DNA of 64,000 nt from Nocardia stercoris (GTDB lineage: Bacteria > Actinomycetota > Actinomycetes > Mycobacteriales > Mycobacteriaceae): assembly GCF_003696265.1 (NCBI RefSeq), contig NZ_RFFH01000004.1, positions 62,001 to 126,000 on the forward strand. The letters are read 5' to 3'. The notes beneath the pieces were generated by a model. It was not told the origin of the DNA. It saw only the letters and a program-made list of their open reading frames with translations, and did no database searches. Each line of letters starts with the position of its first letter. Within the stretch, counting starts at the first letter, position 1. Made by a program: the position numbers and the translations under genes. Shown piece by piece: positions 53,326-63,037 of the stretch.

Positions 53326-53937
53326 TCAGCTCATCCGAGATTCCTTCTCCGCCACCATGAGATACGCGACCATCAGTCGCTTGAGCTCACCGACGGCGGC
53401 CTCGTGGCTGAGCCCGTCCTGGACCGAGAAGTTCAGCATCGAGTAGACGACGTGCACCAGCACCCGCGCCATCATGGACCGGCGGTCCGGCGGTGTGCGC
53501 GGCATGAGCGGCCGCAGCATGTGCGCGACGACTTCGGCGAATTCCTTCTCGTGCAGTGCGCCCGTGGACCGGGTGGCGGGGGTCGACTGCATCGCGAGCC
53601 AGACCGCGCGGCGGGCCGGGTCGGTCAGCCACAGGTTGGCCATGTTGTCGACGAGCTGGTTGGCGTGGCGCAGCCAGTCCATCGACGGGATCGCGCCCTT
53701 GAAGTCGGACAGCTCGTGGGAGACCGCGACCAGGTCCTGGCGGTTCAGTTCGCACACGATCACGTACTTGTTGGCGAAGAACTGGTAGAGCGTGCCGATC
53801 GGCACCTCGGCGCGGGCGGCCACTTCCTCACAGGTGAACGACTCGAAACCGACTTCCACCAGCAGCTCTCGCGACGCCTGCAACAGGGCGTCGAACTTGC
53901 GTTTGCTGCGTTCCTGGGTGGGTCGCCGTCGCGGCAT
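53326..53937 (-). CDS. TetR-family transcriptional regulator (first)
   Basis: A 203-residue TetR regulator starting at the ATG of MPRRRPTQERSKRK. The helix-turn-helix (FESFTCEEVAARAEVPIGTLYQFFANKYVIV) is at about residues 28-58 and a ligand-binding helical domain follows. The start is uncertain: the frame stays open to a TTG at 54024, adding 29 residues, and neither start has an ideal SD. It converges on acpS with a 12-base gap. The upstream region, shared with a divergent surface protein gene, contains a pair of direct repeats that may be its operator. Confidence 0.85.
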   Translation of the reverse strand: MPRRRPTQERSKRKFDALLQASRELLVEVGFESFTCEEVAARAEVPIGTLYQFFANKYVIVCELNRQDLVAVSHELSDFKGAIPSMDWLRHANQLVDNMANLWLTDPARRAVWLAMQSTPATRSTGALHEKEFAEVVAHMLRPLMPRTPPDRRSMMARVLVHVVYSMLNFSVQDGLSHEAAVGELKRLMVAYLMVAEKESRMS

Positions 53938-54107
53938 CAGCTCTTGCGGGTCCTCCTGCAAGGCCAACGCCGGATCCGGTCCCTTCGACCCGTCAGCCCT
54001 GCGCGCATCCACCACGGTTGTCAAGGTTAGTCCGGCAACACGCGGAAGACACGCGGACCGCCTCGGTCACGCCGGGTTCGCCGGTGATAGTGCGCTCGCG
54101 GCGATGG

Positions 54108-54204
54108 TGTGGCGCCGCACACATGCCGAGTACCTGCAACCGAATCGAACTCGTGGCGGACCCATCCAAAGCCGATGTGGCGCCGAACACATATCGAGTA
54201 CGTG
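54108..54204. promoter_or_regulatory. Pair of 29-bp direct repeats between tetR and the surface-protein gene
   Basis: Copies at 54108-54136 and 54176-54204 share TGTGGCGCCG, ACACAT and CGAGTAC in the same order and differ at four positions. Their starts are 68 bases apart. Each copy contains GTG...CAC half-sites around GGCGCC, so each could bind a dimer of the TetR protein. Confidence 0.6.
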
Positions 54205-54270
54205 TATCCCGCGTCGGACTGGACGCATTCCCAGCGCTGGCTTTGCAGGATGAATCGGAAGGCGTGTTCT

Positions 54271-55569
54271 GTGGCAGCACGATCTGTGGTTTCGCTCGGA
54301 GTCTCCGTTGATCGCGACACCGTGCACGGTGTCGCGCTGGCCGAAGGCGGCGACCGCCTGCCGGACCGGGTGCGCGACCGGCGCACCGCCGAAATCGGTG
54401 ATGAGCGCGGCGATCTCACGGCGGCGATCGAATCCGTGCTCAGCGATCTGGCCGGCGCCATCGAGGACGAGTGCGACATTTCCGGTGTGGCAGTGGCCTA
54501 TCGGGACGCGGCCGAGCGGCGTGCGGTGGTCACCGGTCTGGCGGCGGGCACGTGGCACGACGCGTCGCTGGTGTCGGTGCGCTCGGCGCATCTCGCGCTC
54601 GCCGCGGCGTCGAGCTGGATGCACGAATTCGATTACGTGGTGGTCTGCGAGGTCGGTCCCGGGCTGCAGGCGTTCTCGTTGATCGGGCCGGAACGCGACC
54701 GGGTGGTCGCGGCGATCACCGCCACCGCCTCTGTGGTCAACGACGAGACGATCGGCCTGGCGATCGCCACCGCGTGGGACCAGTTCGATGTGGCCGAGGC
54801 GCGTCCCGACGCGGTGGTGGTCGTCGGCACCGCCACGGCCGCCGTCACCGCGGCCCTGGAGTCGGGGTTCGCGGCTCCTGTCATCCCGTGTGCGTTGGCC
54901 GAAGTCGGCCCGGCGGTCGGCGCGGCGCTGGTCGCCCTGCCGGAGGTGGAGTCCGAAGCGGGCGAGCCGGCCCGTGGTTCCCGCCGCGGCGTGGTCCTGC
55001 TCGCCGCGGCCGGTGTGCTGGCCGGTGGTCTGGGGATCACCGCCGCCTACGAGCTGGGTCAGGGCGCGGCGGCCCCGACGTCCCCGGTCCAGGTGGACGC
55101 GCACGGTACGGCCGACGACCACAAGCTGCCCGAGGCGCCGCAGGCCGGTGCGCCGGTGCAGCGCCCGTCCGCGGTGGCTGCCCAGTCGGATCTCAGTGTG
55201 CCGGAATATGTTCCGGTTCCCCCCGAGAGCGTTCCCGGCGATATCTCGGCGACGGACACTTCCACCGGCCCGGATGGCTCGTCCTGGGACGCGGGCGGCG
55301 GTACCCAGGGCACGACCGAGGACGCCGACACCCCCCAGGCGGTCACGCCGAACCTGCAGACGACCGATGCCGGCCCGGACACCACCCCCGGCGATTCGCC
55401 GAGCGACGGTTCACCGTCGAGCTCGGCCACCGGTCACGTGACCACGAACTCCGACCCGCGCACCTCGAACCACACGAGCAACAGCCCGGCCGCCGCTGCC
55501 GACTTCGGCGCCTGGTGGGAGAACCACTGGCCGCAGATGGTGCAGTGGGCGCTCACCCCGAACGCCTGA
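54271..55569 (+). CDS. Membrane-anchored protein with disordered C-terminal region
   Basis: A 432-residue protein. The N-terminal 215 residues form a soluble domain with repeated Val/Ala-rich strands that resembles a mycobacterial domain of unknown function. One membrane helix (about residues 235-255, GVVLLAAAGVLAGGLGITAAYEL) follows a basic stop-transfer-like segment. The last 170 residues are rich in Thr, Ser, Pro, Gly and Asp and are probably outside the cell. I chose the GTG at 54271 because GGAAGG lies eight bases upstream; an ATG at 54250 is also in frame. Function is unknown. It is divergent from tetR. Confidence 0.75.
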   Translation: MAARSVVSLGVSVDRDTVHGVALAEGGDRLPDRVRDRRTAEIGDERGDLTAAIESVLSDLAGAIEDECDISGVAVAYRDAAERRAVVTGLAAGTWHDASLVSVRSAHLALAAASSWMHEFDYVVVCEVGPGLQAFSLIGPERDRVVAAITATASVVNDETIGLAIATAWDQFDVAEARPDAVVVVGTATAAVTAALESGFAAPVIPCALAEVGPAVGAALVALPEVESEAGEPARGSRRGVVLLAAAGVLAGGLGITAAYELGQGAAAPTSPVQVDAHGTADDHKLPEAPQAGAPVQRPSAVAAQSDLSVPEYVPVPPESVPGDISATDTSTGPDGSSWDAGGGTQGTTEDADTPQAVTPNLQTTDAGPDTTPGDSPSDGSPSSSATGHVTTNSDPRTSNHTSNSPAAAADFGAWWENHWPQMVQWALTPNA

Positions 55570-55629
55570 TCCGCGAACCCGCCGAGCCCGGGACCGAGGT
55601 GGTCCCGGGCTCGCTCGCGCGCCGGCCGG

Positions 55630-56103
55630 TCAGACCGACAGGTCGCGGCGCAGTTTGGCCACGTGGCCGGTGGCGCGGACGTTGTACTGCGCCACCTCGA
55701 TCCGGCCCTGCTCGTCGACCAGGAACGTGGAGCGGATGACGCCGGTGACGGTCTTGCCGTACATGGTCTTCTCGCCGAAAGCGCCCCAGGCGATCAGTGT
55801 GGCGCGGTCCGGGTCGGACAGCAGCGGGAACGTGAGTGCTTCGGCGTCACGGAATTTCGCGAGTTTCGCGGGCTTGTCGGGGGAGATGCCGACGACGTCG
55901 ATGCCGGCGCCGTTCAGCTCGGCCAGATTGTCGCGGAAGTCGCAGGCCTGCTTGGTGCAGCCGGGGGTGCTGGCGGCCGGGTAGAAGTACACGATCACCT
56001 TGCGGCCCCGGTAGTCCGACAGCGAGACTTCTTTGCCGTCGGCGTCGGGCAGGGTGAAGGCGGGAGCGGTGTCACCTGGGACGAGTCGGTGGTTCTCGGT
56101 CAT
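55630..56103 (-). CDS. bcp: Thioredoxin-dependent thiol peroxidase (Bcp/PrxQ)
   Basis: A 157-residue peroxiredoxin of the Bcp/PrxQ type. STPGCTKQACDFRDN near residue 45 carries the peroxidatic Cys and, five residues later, the resolving Cys of the atypical 2-Cys PrxQ group. The fold follows the family along its length, with FTLPDADGKEVSLSDYRGRKVIVYFYP before the active site. It reduces hydrogen peroxide and organic or lipid hydroperoxides using thioredoxin. It is divergent from the DUF3618 gene and stands alone. Confidence 0.95.
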   Translation of the reverse strand: MTENHRLVPGDTAPAFTLPDADGKEVSLSDYRGRKVIVYFYPAASTPGCTKQACDFRDNLAELNGAGIDVVGISPDKPAKLAKFRDAEALTFPLLSDPDRATLIAWGAFGEKTMYGKTVTGVIRSTFLVDEQGRIEVAQYNVRATGHVAKLRRDLSV

Positions 56104-56230
56104 GTCAGCACCGTAACCGACGCGGCGGACAGTGCCGGGCCGCCACCGTAGTGACCACCGAGGCCGTCCGGGCCGGGCAAGTAAGATTCGCGGTAAGTGC
56201 AGCGCCAATCGGACGAATACAGGAGACGAC

Positions 56231-56458
56231 GTGGCCAAGGATGACACCGAGCGGATCGAGCGCGAGATCCAGGAAGCGCGCAACCGGCTCGCCGGGACGC
56301 TCGACGAGATCGCCATGCGCGCCGATCCGCATCGTCTGGCCGACAACACGAAGCAGGCCGTGGTGGCCAAGCTGAACGAGCCGCCGGTGAAGTACACGCT
56401 GATCGGTGGCGGCGTCCTGGTCGTCCTGCTGGTGCTGGTGAAGATCTTCCGTCGCTGA
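56231..56458 (+). CDS. DUF3618 small membrane protein
   Basis: A 75-residue protein with an N-terminal amphipathic helix (DDTERIEREIQEARNRLAGTLDEIAMR), which is the DUF3618 signature, and a C-terminal membrane helix (about residues 54-71) followed by basic residues. Function is unknown. The GTG start follows AGGAG. A hairpin follows the gene. Confidence 0.88.
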   Translation: MAKDDTERIEREIQEARNRLAGTLDEIAMRADPHRLADNTKQAVVAKLNEPPVKYTLIGGGVLVVLLVLVKIFRR

Positions 56459-56474
56459 CCGTCCGCGACTCGTA

Positions 56475-56500
56475 CACCCGGTGCGGATCCGCGCCGGGTG
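56475..56500. terminator. Hairpin between convergent genes
   Basis: CACCCGG and CCGGGTG pair around an inner GCG-GATC-CGC stem, leaving one unpaired base on each side. It lies 17 bases after the DUF3618 stop and 25 bases before the stop of the convergent excalibur gene, so it may serve both. Confidence 0.65.
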
Positions 56501-56524
56501 TTCGTCGTTCGGCCGCCGACCGGG

Positions 56525-56851
56525 TCAGACGGTGGGGCAGGCCATTCCGGTGCCGTCGGGGTCGAGGTGCGGGGAGTATCCGGGCTCGCCCCGGAACAGC
56601 GGCGCCACGCCGGCCGCGCGGGCGTCGTCGCATGTGGCGTAGGTGCCGCGCGCCGAGCCGGTCTGCTCCAGGCCGGCCGAGCCGACCGAGCCGACCAGAT
56701 CGTCGATCACGGAGGAGCCGGTGCCGGCCGAACCGGTCGAGAGTGCCTGTGCGACGGGGGTGTACGCGGGCTGGGCACCCGCCGCCGCGGCGAGCGGGAG
56801 CGGAGTCAGAAGTCCGGAACCGACGATCACGACGAGCCTGCGCAGGTTCAT
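56525..56851 (-). CDS. Secreted excalibur calcium-binding domain protein
   Basis: A 108-residue exported protein. The signal peptide is residues 1-27 (basic start, hydrophobic core, cleavage near AGAQ-P). The C-terminal excalibur domain has TCDDARAAGVAPLFRGEPGY and the acidic DPDGTGMAC loop, including both conserved Cys. Excalibur domains are small extracellular domains thought to bind calcium. Its partner is unknown. The ATG follows AGGGA. Confidence 0.85.
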   Translation of the reverse strand: MNLRRLVVIVGSGLLTPLPLAAAAGAQPAYTPVAQALSTGSAGTGSSVIDDLVGSVGSAGLEQTGSARGTYATCDDARAAGVAPLFRGEPGYSPHLDPDGTGMACPTV

Positions 56852-57050
56852 TTCGTCCCTAATGTCAGTATTGGATTCGGTTGCGGCACACCGGTTCACG
56901 CAGGTCGGGAAGTGTGCCGAACCGCCGAGTGTACGGCTCGGCGCCGAGTGGTCCACGGCGACACGGCGATCCGGCGGCCGCCCGCGCACCGCATCCGGAC
57001 ATACAGCCGATTCGATTGGGAAGCAACGGGATCGATCGGGCATGCCGGGT

Positions 57051-57386
57051 TCAGGACTGCGCGCCGGGTCCCGTCGTCCAGGGCTTCACCGCGGGCTTGA
57101 CCCACAGGATCTTCTCGTCGGTGTGCTCCCGCACCGCCGCGGGATGCCCGGGGTGGCGCACGGCCCACGCGTCCTTCTCGTCGAGCAGCGCGGCCGTGGC
57201 GATCCAGGTCTCGTCGGTGCTCGGCGGATTGGTATCGGCCGCGCGGGCCAGCTTGCGGCGCACGGCCGGCGCCAGTGCCAGCAGTTCGGCGCCGGTGATG
57301 CCGCGCTGCCACACGTAGGCGGCCAGCCGCCGCGCCTTGTCGGCGCGGCCCTGAGCGGCGTGGTCGGTGTGGGCGTAGTCGGTCAC
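57051..57386 (-). CDS. Hypothetical protein downstream of marR
   Basis: A 111-residue soluble protein, rich in Ala, Arg and Trp (YVWQRGITG, TDETWIATAALLDEKDAW, LWVKPAVKPW). I do not recognise a family. The GTG start lies four bases after the MarR stop codon, so the two genes are probably co-transcribed and this protein is likely part of the MarR-controlled unit. Confidence 0.7.
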   Translation of the reverse strand: MTDYAHTDHAAQGRADKARRLAAYVWQRGITGAELLALAPAVRRKLARAADTNPPSTDETWIATAALLDEKDAWAVRHPGHPAAVREHTDEKILWVKPAVKPWTTGPGAQS

Positions 57387-57390
57387 GGTC

Positions 57391-57846
57391 TCACCACGCC
57401 GAGGGCCGGACGCGGCCGGGACGCACGACCTGGCCCAGCATCCCGCGCAGCGCGGCGACGGCCGGCACCCCGAGCGCGGCGGCCCAGCGGTCGGCGTACG
57501 CCGCGGCGGCCGCGTCGGCGGCCCGGGTCACCGCCCAGCCGCGGTCGGTGAGGGTGATCAGCCGGGCGCGCGCGTCGTCCGGGTGCGGGTTGCGCTCGGC
57601 GTAGCCCTTGACCACCAGTTCCTCCACCAGCTGGCTCGCGGCCTGTTTGGTGACGCTGAGATGTTCGGCGATCTCGCCGACCGTCGCCCCCGCCGGTGCC
57701 ATCCGGGCGAAGGCGAAGCCGTGCACGGGCCGCAGGTCGGTGAAACCGGCGGCCGTGACGCCCGCGTGGACCACATCGGTGACCTCCGCGGCCGCGCTCA
57801 ACAGCAGCAGCGGCAGATCCTGGGCGGGCGAGGGCGTACCGGACAT
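57391..57846 (-). CDS. MarR-family transcriptional regulator
   Basis: A 151-residue MarR regulator. The winged helix-turn-helix spans about residues 50-95: VGEIAEHLSVTKQAASQLVEELVVKGYAER, then the wing with HPDDARARLITLTDRG. The flanking helices give the usual dimer. The short helical C-terminus is rich in Ala. It probably represses itself and the hypothetical gene that follows. The ligand is unknown. Confidence 0.92.
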   Translation of the reverse strand: MSGTPSPAQDLPLLLLSAAAEVTDVVHAGVTAAGFTDLRPVHGFAFARMAPAGATVGEIAEHLSVTKQAASQLVEELVVKGYAERNPHPDDARARLITLTDRGWAVTRAADAAAAAYADRWAAALGVPAVAALRGMLGQVVRPGRVRPSAW

Positions 57847-57928
57847 GTATGCATCATCCCATCGGTCACCGCCGTCCAGCCGGGCCGCCGAAGTTCCCGC
57901 ACACCGGACTGCCGCGGATCCGGGTCGG

Positions 57929-58570
57929 TCAGGCTGCCGCGATCCGGGCGCTGATGAAGGCGGCCAGCTCCGTGCAGATCTCGTCGATCGTGGGTGGGTT
58001 GTCCGCCATGGCGAGTTCCTGCGCCAGCGAGTTCACCGCGCCCAGCACGGCCACGATGAACAGCCGGTAGTCGCCCGCCACGACCTCACCGCTGTCGATC
58101 GCGGGCTGGGTGTTGCTCAGCAGCACTTCGCCCATGCGGGCCCGCCAGCGCGCCCGCCACTGCTCGACGGCCGGGCTGACCCCGATCACCTCGACGAAGC
58201 AGACCCGGGCGGTCTTCTTGTCGCGGCAGGTCACCTCGAAGTAGGCGCGGAACGCGAGGGCGATGCGGGTGGCCAGCGGTAGTGCCGGATCGACGCGCAA
58301 CGCGGCCAGCGCGACCGCGGCCTCGGTGGCGATGGAGTCCGCCAGGGCGATGAGCAGGTTCTCCTGGCTGCCCATCTCCTCGTAGAAACTGCGGGTCGAG
58401 ATGCTGGCGCCGGCGCACAGCTGCTCGATGGAGGTGCCTCGGTAACCCTGGGTGCCGTACAACTCCAGTGCGGCGGCCAGCAGGCGTTCCCGCCGCCTGC
58501 CCGCGCGTTCTTCCGGTGTCCGTCCCGCGTAGTGGCGCCCGGATCGGGCGCTCTCGCCTGTTGCTGTCAC
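57929..58570 (-). CDS. TetR-family transcriptional regulator (second)
   Basis: A 213-residue TetR regulator with its helix-turn-helix at about residues 25-65 (LLAAALELYGTQGYRGTSIEQLCAGASISTRSFYEEM). I chose the GTG at 58570 because a TATTTT -10-like sequence and a strong palindrome lie about 130-160 bases upstream; an ATG at 58696 would fall directly against that -10 box. The start is still uncertain and the leader would be about 120 bases. It is divergent from furA. The palindrome at 58711-58730 is its likely operator. Confidence 0.87.
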   Translation of the reverse strand: MTATGESARSGRHYAGRTPEERAGRRRERLLAAALELYGTQGYRGTSIEQLCAGASISTRSFYEEMGSQENLLIALADSIATEAAVALAALRVDPALPLATRIALAFRAYFEVTCRDKKTARVCFVEVIGVSPAVEQWRARWRARMGEVLLSNTQPAIDSGEVVAGDYRLFIVAVLGAVNSLAQELAMADNPPTIDEICTELAAFISARIAAA

Positions 58571-58710
58571 TGCTTCGTCTGCCTCACGCCTGCGCCGGCC
58601 GATCACGCGGCCGCTGGATCTGTTCGGAGCGTCCGCCGGATCTCGTGCCGCATTCGCCGAGACTGGGGATTGTCTGTAGACAGCCTCAGCGAGCATTGCA
58701 AAATAGAACC

Positions 58711-58730
58711 TTCGGACTGTGAAGTCCGAA
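58711..58730. promoter_or_regulatory. Likely operator of the second TetR regulator
   Basis: TTCGGACT-GTGA-AGTCCGAA is a perfect 8-bp inverted repeat. It overlaps the expected -35 region of a promoter whose -10 would be TATTTT (58700-58705, minus strand), so bound protein would block tetR transcription. Confidence 0.7.
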
Positions 58731-58890
58731 CTCGCTGACTTCGGTTGATCAGCGTATCCGACATGCCGGACAGTTCCAATCCGCATAGTTCCGAATGGCT
58801 TCGGATCCGTGGAGTCCGTGGGGTCCATATGTGTTGGGCGTGTGGGTGTTACGGATCCGCGCGCTGCCGACCGGCGGGCGGAAATCAATA

Positions 58891-58926
58891 CTTGAATGCT
58901 TCAAGGTTTGGGACGATACTGGGGCC
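58891..58926 (+). promoter_or_regulatory. furA: furA promoter with FurA-type palindrome
   Basis: TTGAAT (58892-58897) and GATACT (58915-58920) are a -35/-10 pair spaced by 17 bases. The GTG of furA begins seven bases after the -10, so the message is probably leaderless, as described for mycobacterial furA. CTTGAA-TGC-TTCAAG (58891-58905) overlaps the -35 and is a candidate FurA operator. Confidence 0.72.
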
Positions 58927-59358
58927 GTGTCCACGACGTCGGAGTTCGAGCACATGCTGCGCGGAGCTTCGCTGCGCGTCACGGCACCGCGGCTCGCGGT
59001 GCTGGCGGCTGTGCACCACAACCCGCACTCCGACACCGATTCGCTCATCACTCTGGTGCGCGAGACGCTGGATTCGGTCTCCCATCAAGCCGTCTACGAC
59101 GTATTACGGGCACTCACCGCTGCGGGGCTGCTGCGGCGGATCCAACCCGCGGGCTCGGTGGCCCGCTACGAAACACGGGTCGGGGACAACCATCACCACC
59201 TGGTGTGCCGGTCGTGCGGCGTCATCGCCGACGTCGACTGCGCCATCGGGGACACACCCTGCCTGACCGCATCCGACGATCTCGGGTTCGTCATCGACGA
59301 GGCCGAGGTCGTCTACTGGGGCACCTGCCGGGCCTGTCTAGCCGGCTCCGGGTCCTGA
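58927..59358 (+). CDS. furA: FurA, redox/iron-responsive repressor of katG
   Basis: A 143-residue Fur-family repressor. The N-terminal winged helix contains LRVTAPRLAVLAAVHHNPHSDTDSL and SVSHQAVYDVLRALTAAGLL. The metal-binding region has NHHHLVCRSCGVIADVDC with a CxxC, and a second CxxC (CRAC) lies at the C-terminus. FurA represses itself and katG and is released by peroxide stress. The GTG start is at the presumed transcription start. katG follows after 33 bases. This is the classical actinobacterial furA-katG pair. Confidence 0.95.
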   Translation: MSTTSEFEHMLRGASLRVTAPRLAVLAAVHHNPHSDTDSLITLVRETLDSVSHQAVYDVLRALTAAGLLRRIQPAGSVARYETRVGDNHHHLVCRSCGVIADVDCAIGDTPCLTASDDLGFVIDEAEVVYWGTCRACLAGSGS

Positions 59359-61578
<2,220 letters not shown>

Positions 61579-61590
61579 TCCTGCGCACGC

Positions 61591-61626
61591 AGCGGGCCAC
61601 CCGGTGTCGTCGCCGGGTGGCCCGCT
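61591..61626. terminator. Terminator hairpin after katG
   Basis: AGCGGGCCACCCGG and CCGGGTGGCCCGCT pair perfectly over 14 bp around an eight-base loop, 12 bases after the katG stop and just before the stop of the convergent nos gene. It probably serves both. Confidence 0.8.
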
Positions 61627-61636
61627 CGCGTTCGGT

Positions 61637-62761
61637 TCAGGATTCGGCGCGGTGTGCGAAGGCCGGGCGCAGTTCCGGGTCCGGTGGATCGAAGTAGCGG
61701 TGGAAGGTGGGGGTCAGCCCCGAGGACAGGGGCGGGTTGACCCAGGTCCAGTCGGTGGGGCAGCGGCGCCCGGCGGCGGCCTCGCGCTCGACGTGCTCGC
61801 AGAACTGGCGGGCGGCGGTGTGGTGGTCCACGATTCGCACGCCCGAGCGCTGAAAGCTGTACAGCACAGCGCGATTCAGTTCGACGAGCGCCTGGTCGCG
61901 CCACATGGTGCGGTCGGCGGAACGGTCCAGGTCCATGCGGTCGGCGATGGCGGGCAGCATGTCGTAGCGGTCGGTGTCGCTGAGGTTGCGCGCGCCGATC
62001 TCCGCGCCCATGTACCAGCCGTTGAACGGGGCGAACGGGTAGGTGACGCCGCCGATCTCCAGGTCCATGTTCGAAACAGCCGGTAGCGCATGCCATTTCA
62101 GCTCGAGTTCGGGGAACCAGCCGAACTCGGGGTGTTCGATGTCCACCTCGCGGACCAGTTCGGGCGGCACCTCGAACCAGTGCACCGCGCCCTCGGGTGT
62201 GCGGATCAGCAGCGGCAGCACGTCGAAGGGTGTGCCCGCGCCGCGCCAGCCCAGGCGCTGGGCGAGGTCGGTGGCGCGGGTGTTGCCCGGATCGCCCAGG
62301 ACGGTGCCGTCCGGGCGACGGTAGCCCGCGTAACGGATCAATTGGCTACTGAGGATGCGGAATTCGCGCCCGTCGGCGTCACGAGGTGGTCCGACGGTGA
62401 GCAGGCAGCGGATGGCGCCGCCGTTGGTCGCGGCCGAAAGGTGTTGCCAGCACGCCTCGGCCAGTTCGGGTGCCGAGGTCAGGTGCCGGGCATCGATCAG
62501 CGCCAAGGCTTTCCAGAACTTGCGCCCGACGCAGCGGGCGTGGTTGCGCCAGGCCAGCTGGGCACCGATCAGGATCTCGTCGGAGGTGTGGGTGTAGGTG
62601 CCGGTGCGGCGCAACTCGTCCCGGGCCCGGCGGCGCCGGTCCGGTGGTGCGCCGGCCAGTTCGGGCAGCGCGAAGAATTCGTCGCACTCCCGCAGGCGCC
62701 GGCCCAGGTCCAGCGGGGGCGGTGCGGCGCGGTCGGGGCGGCGGAACAATACGGATCTCAT
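61637..62761 (-). CDS. nos: Bacterial nitric oxide synthase oxygenase
   Basis: A 374-residue nitric oxide synthase oxygenase domain. WRNHARCVGR near residue 72 holds the haem-ligand Cys. WFEVPPELVREVDIEHPEF and the FNGWYMGAEIGARNLSD segment with the arginine-binding Glu follow, and the C-terminus has the WTWVNPPLS pterin-site region. It makes NO and citrulline from arginine. Like other bacterial forms it has no reductase domain, and no reductase is encoded nearby. The ATG at 62761 follows CGGAG. It converges on katG. The product could serve nitrosative or oxidative protection or a biosynthetic nitration. Confidence 0.95.
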   Translation of the reverse strand: MRSVLFRRPDRAAPPPLDLGRRLRECDEFFALPELAGAPPDRRRRARDELRRTGTYTHTSDEILIGAQLAWRNHARCVGRKFWKALALIDARHLTSAPELAEACWQHLSAATNGGAIRCLLTVGPPRDADGREFRILSSQLIRYAGYRRPDGTVLGDPGNTRATDLAQRLGWRGAGTPFDVLPLLIRTPEGAVHWFEVPPELVREVDIEHPEFGWFPELELKWHALPAVSNMDLEIGGVTYPFAPFNGWYMGAEIGARNLSDTDRYDMLPAIADRMDLDRSADRTMWRDQALVELNRAVLYSFQRSGVRIVDHHTAARQFCEHVEREAAAGRRCPTDWTWVNPPLSSGLTPTFHRYFDPPDPELRPAFAHRAES

Positions 62762-63037
62762 CAACGATACTCCGGTGGTGCCGAGGCGCAGCACGATCGA
62801 CCTGCACCGGAACAAAGGTGCATTCCCCGTCGATCGCGACGCATTCGAAACTTTGCTCACACATGTCCGACACCCCTTGTGAGGTCGCGCGGACCTGCAC
62901 CACGATAGCCCGCGATGCGCCGAATGCAGCCGGAACGGCTGAATTCGCCTCCCGCAGAGCGTAATTCGGCCAAGGTACGGGTATCGCCTAAGGGTGCTGC
63001 GTGTTCCAGCGACCGCCCGGCGACCCTGCGGACCGGG

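Larger units (their letters stand above)
58571..58926. other. Divergent tetR/furA intergenic region
   Basis: This region carries the leader and promoter of the second tetR gene, its likely operator at 58711-58730, a second related palindrome at 58790-58805 (TCCGAA-TGGC-TTCGGA), and the furA promoter at 58891-58926. I see no gene in it. Confidence 0.6.

Noticed and set aside
54019..54024. TTGACA on the minus strand as a -35 box before the first tetR
   Set aside because: No -10-like sequence follows at a suitable distance; the same TTG may instead be an alternative start codon.
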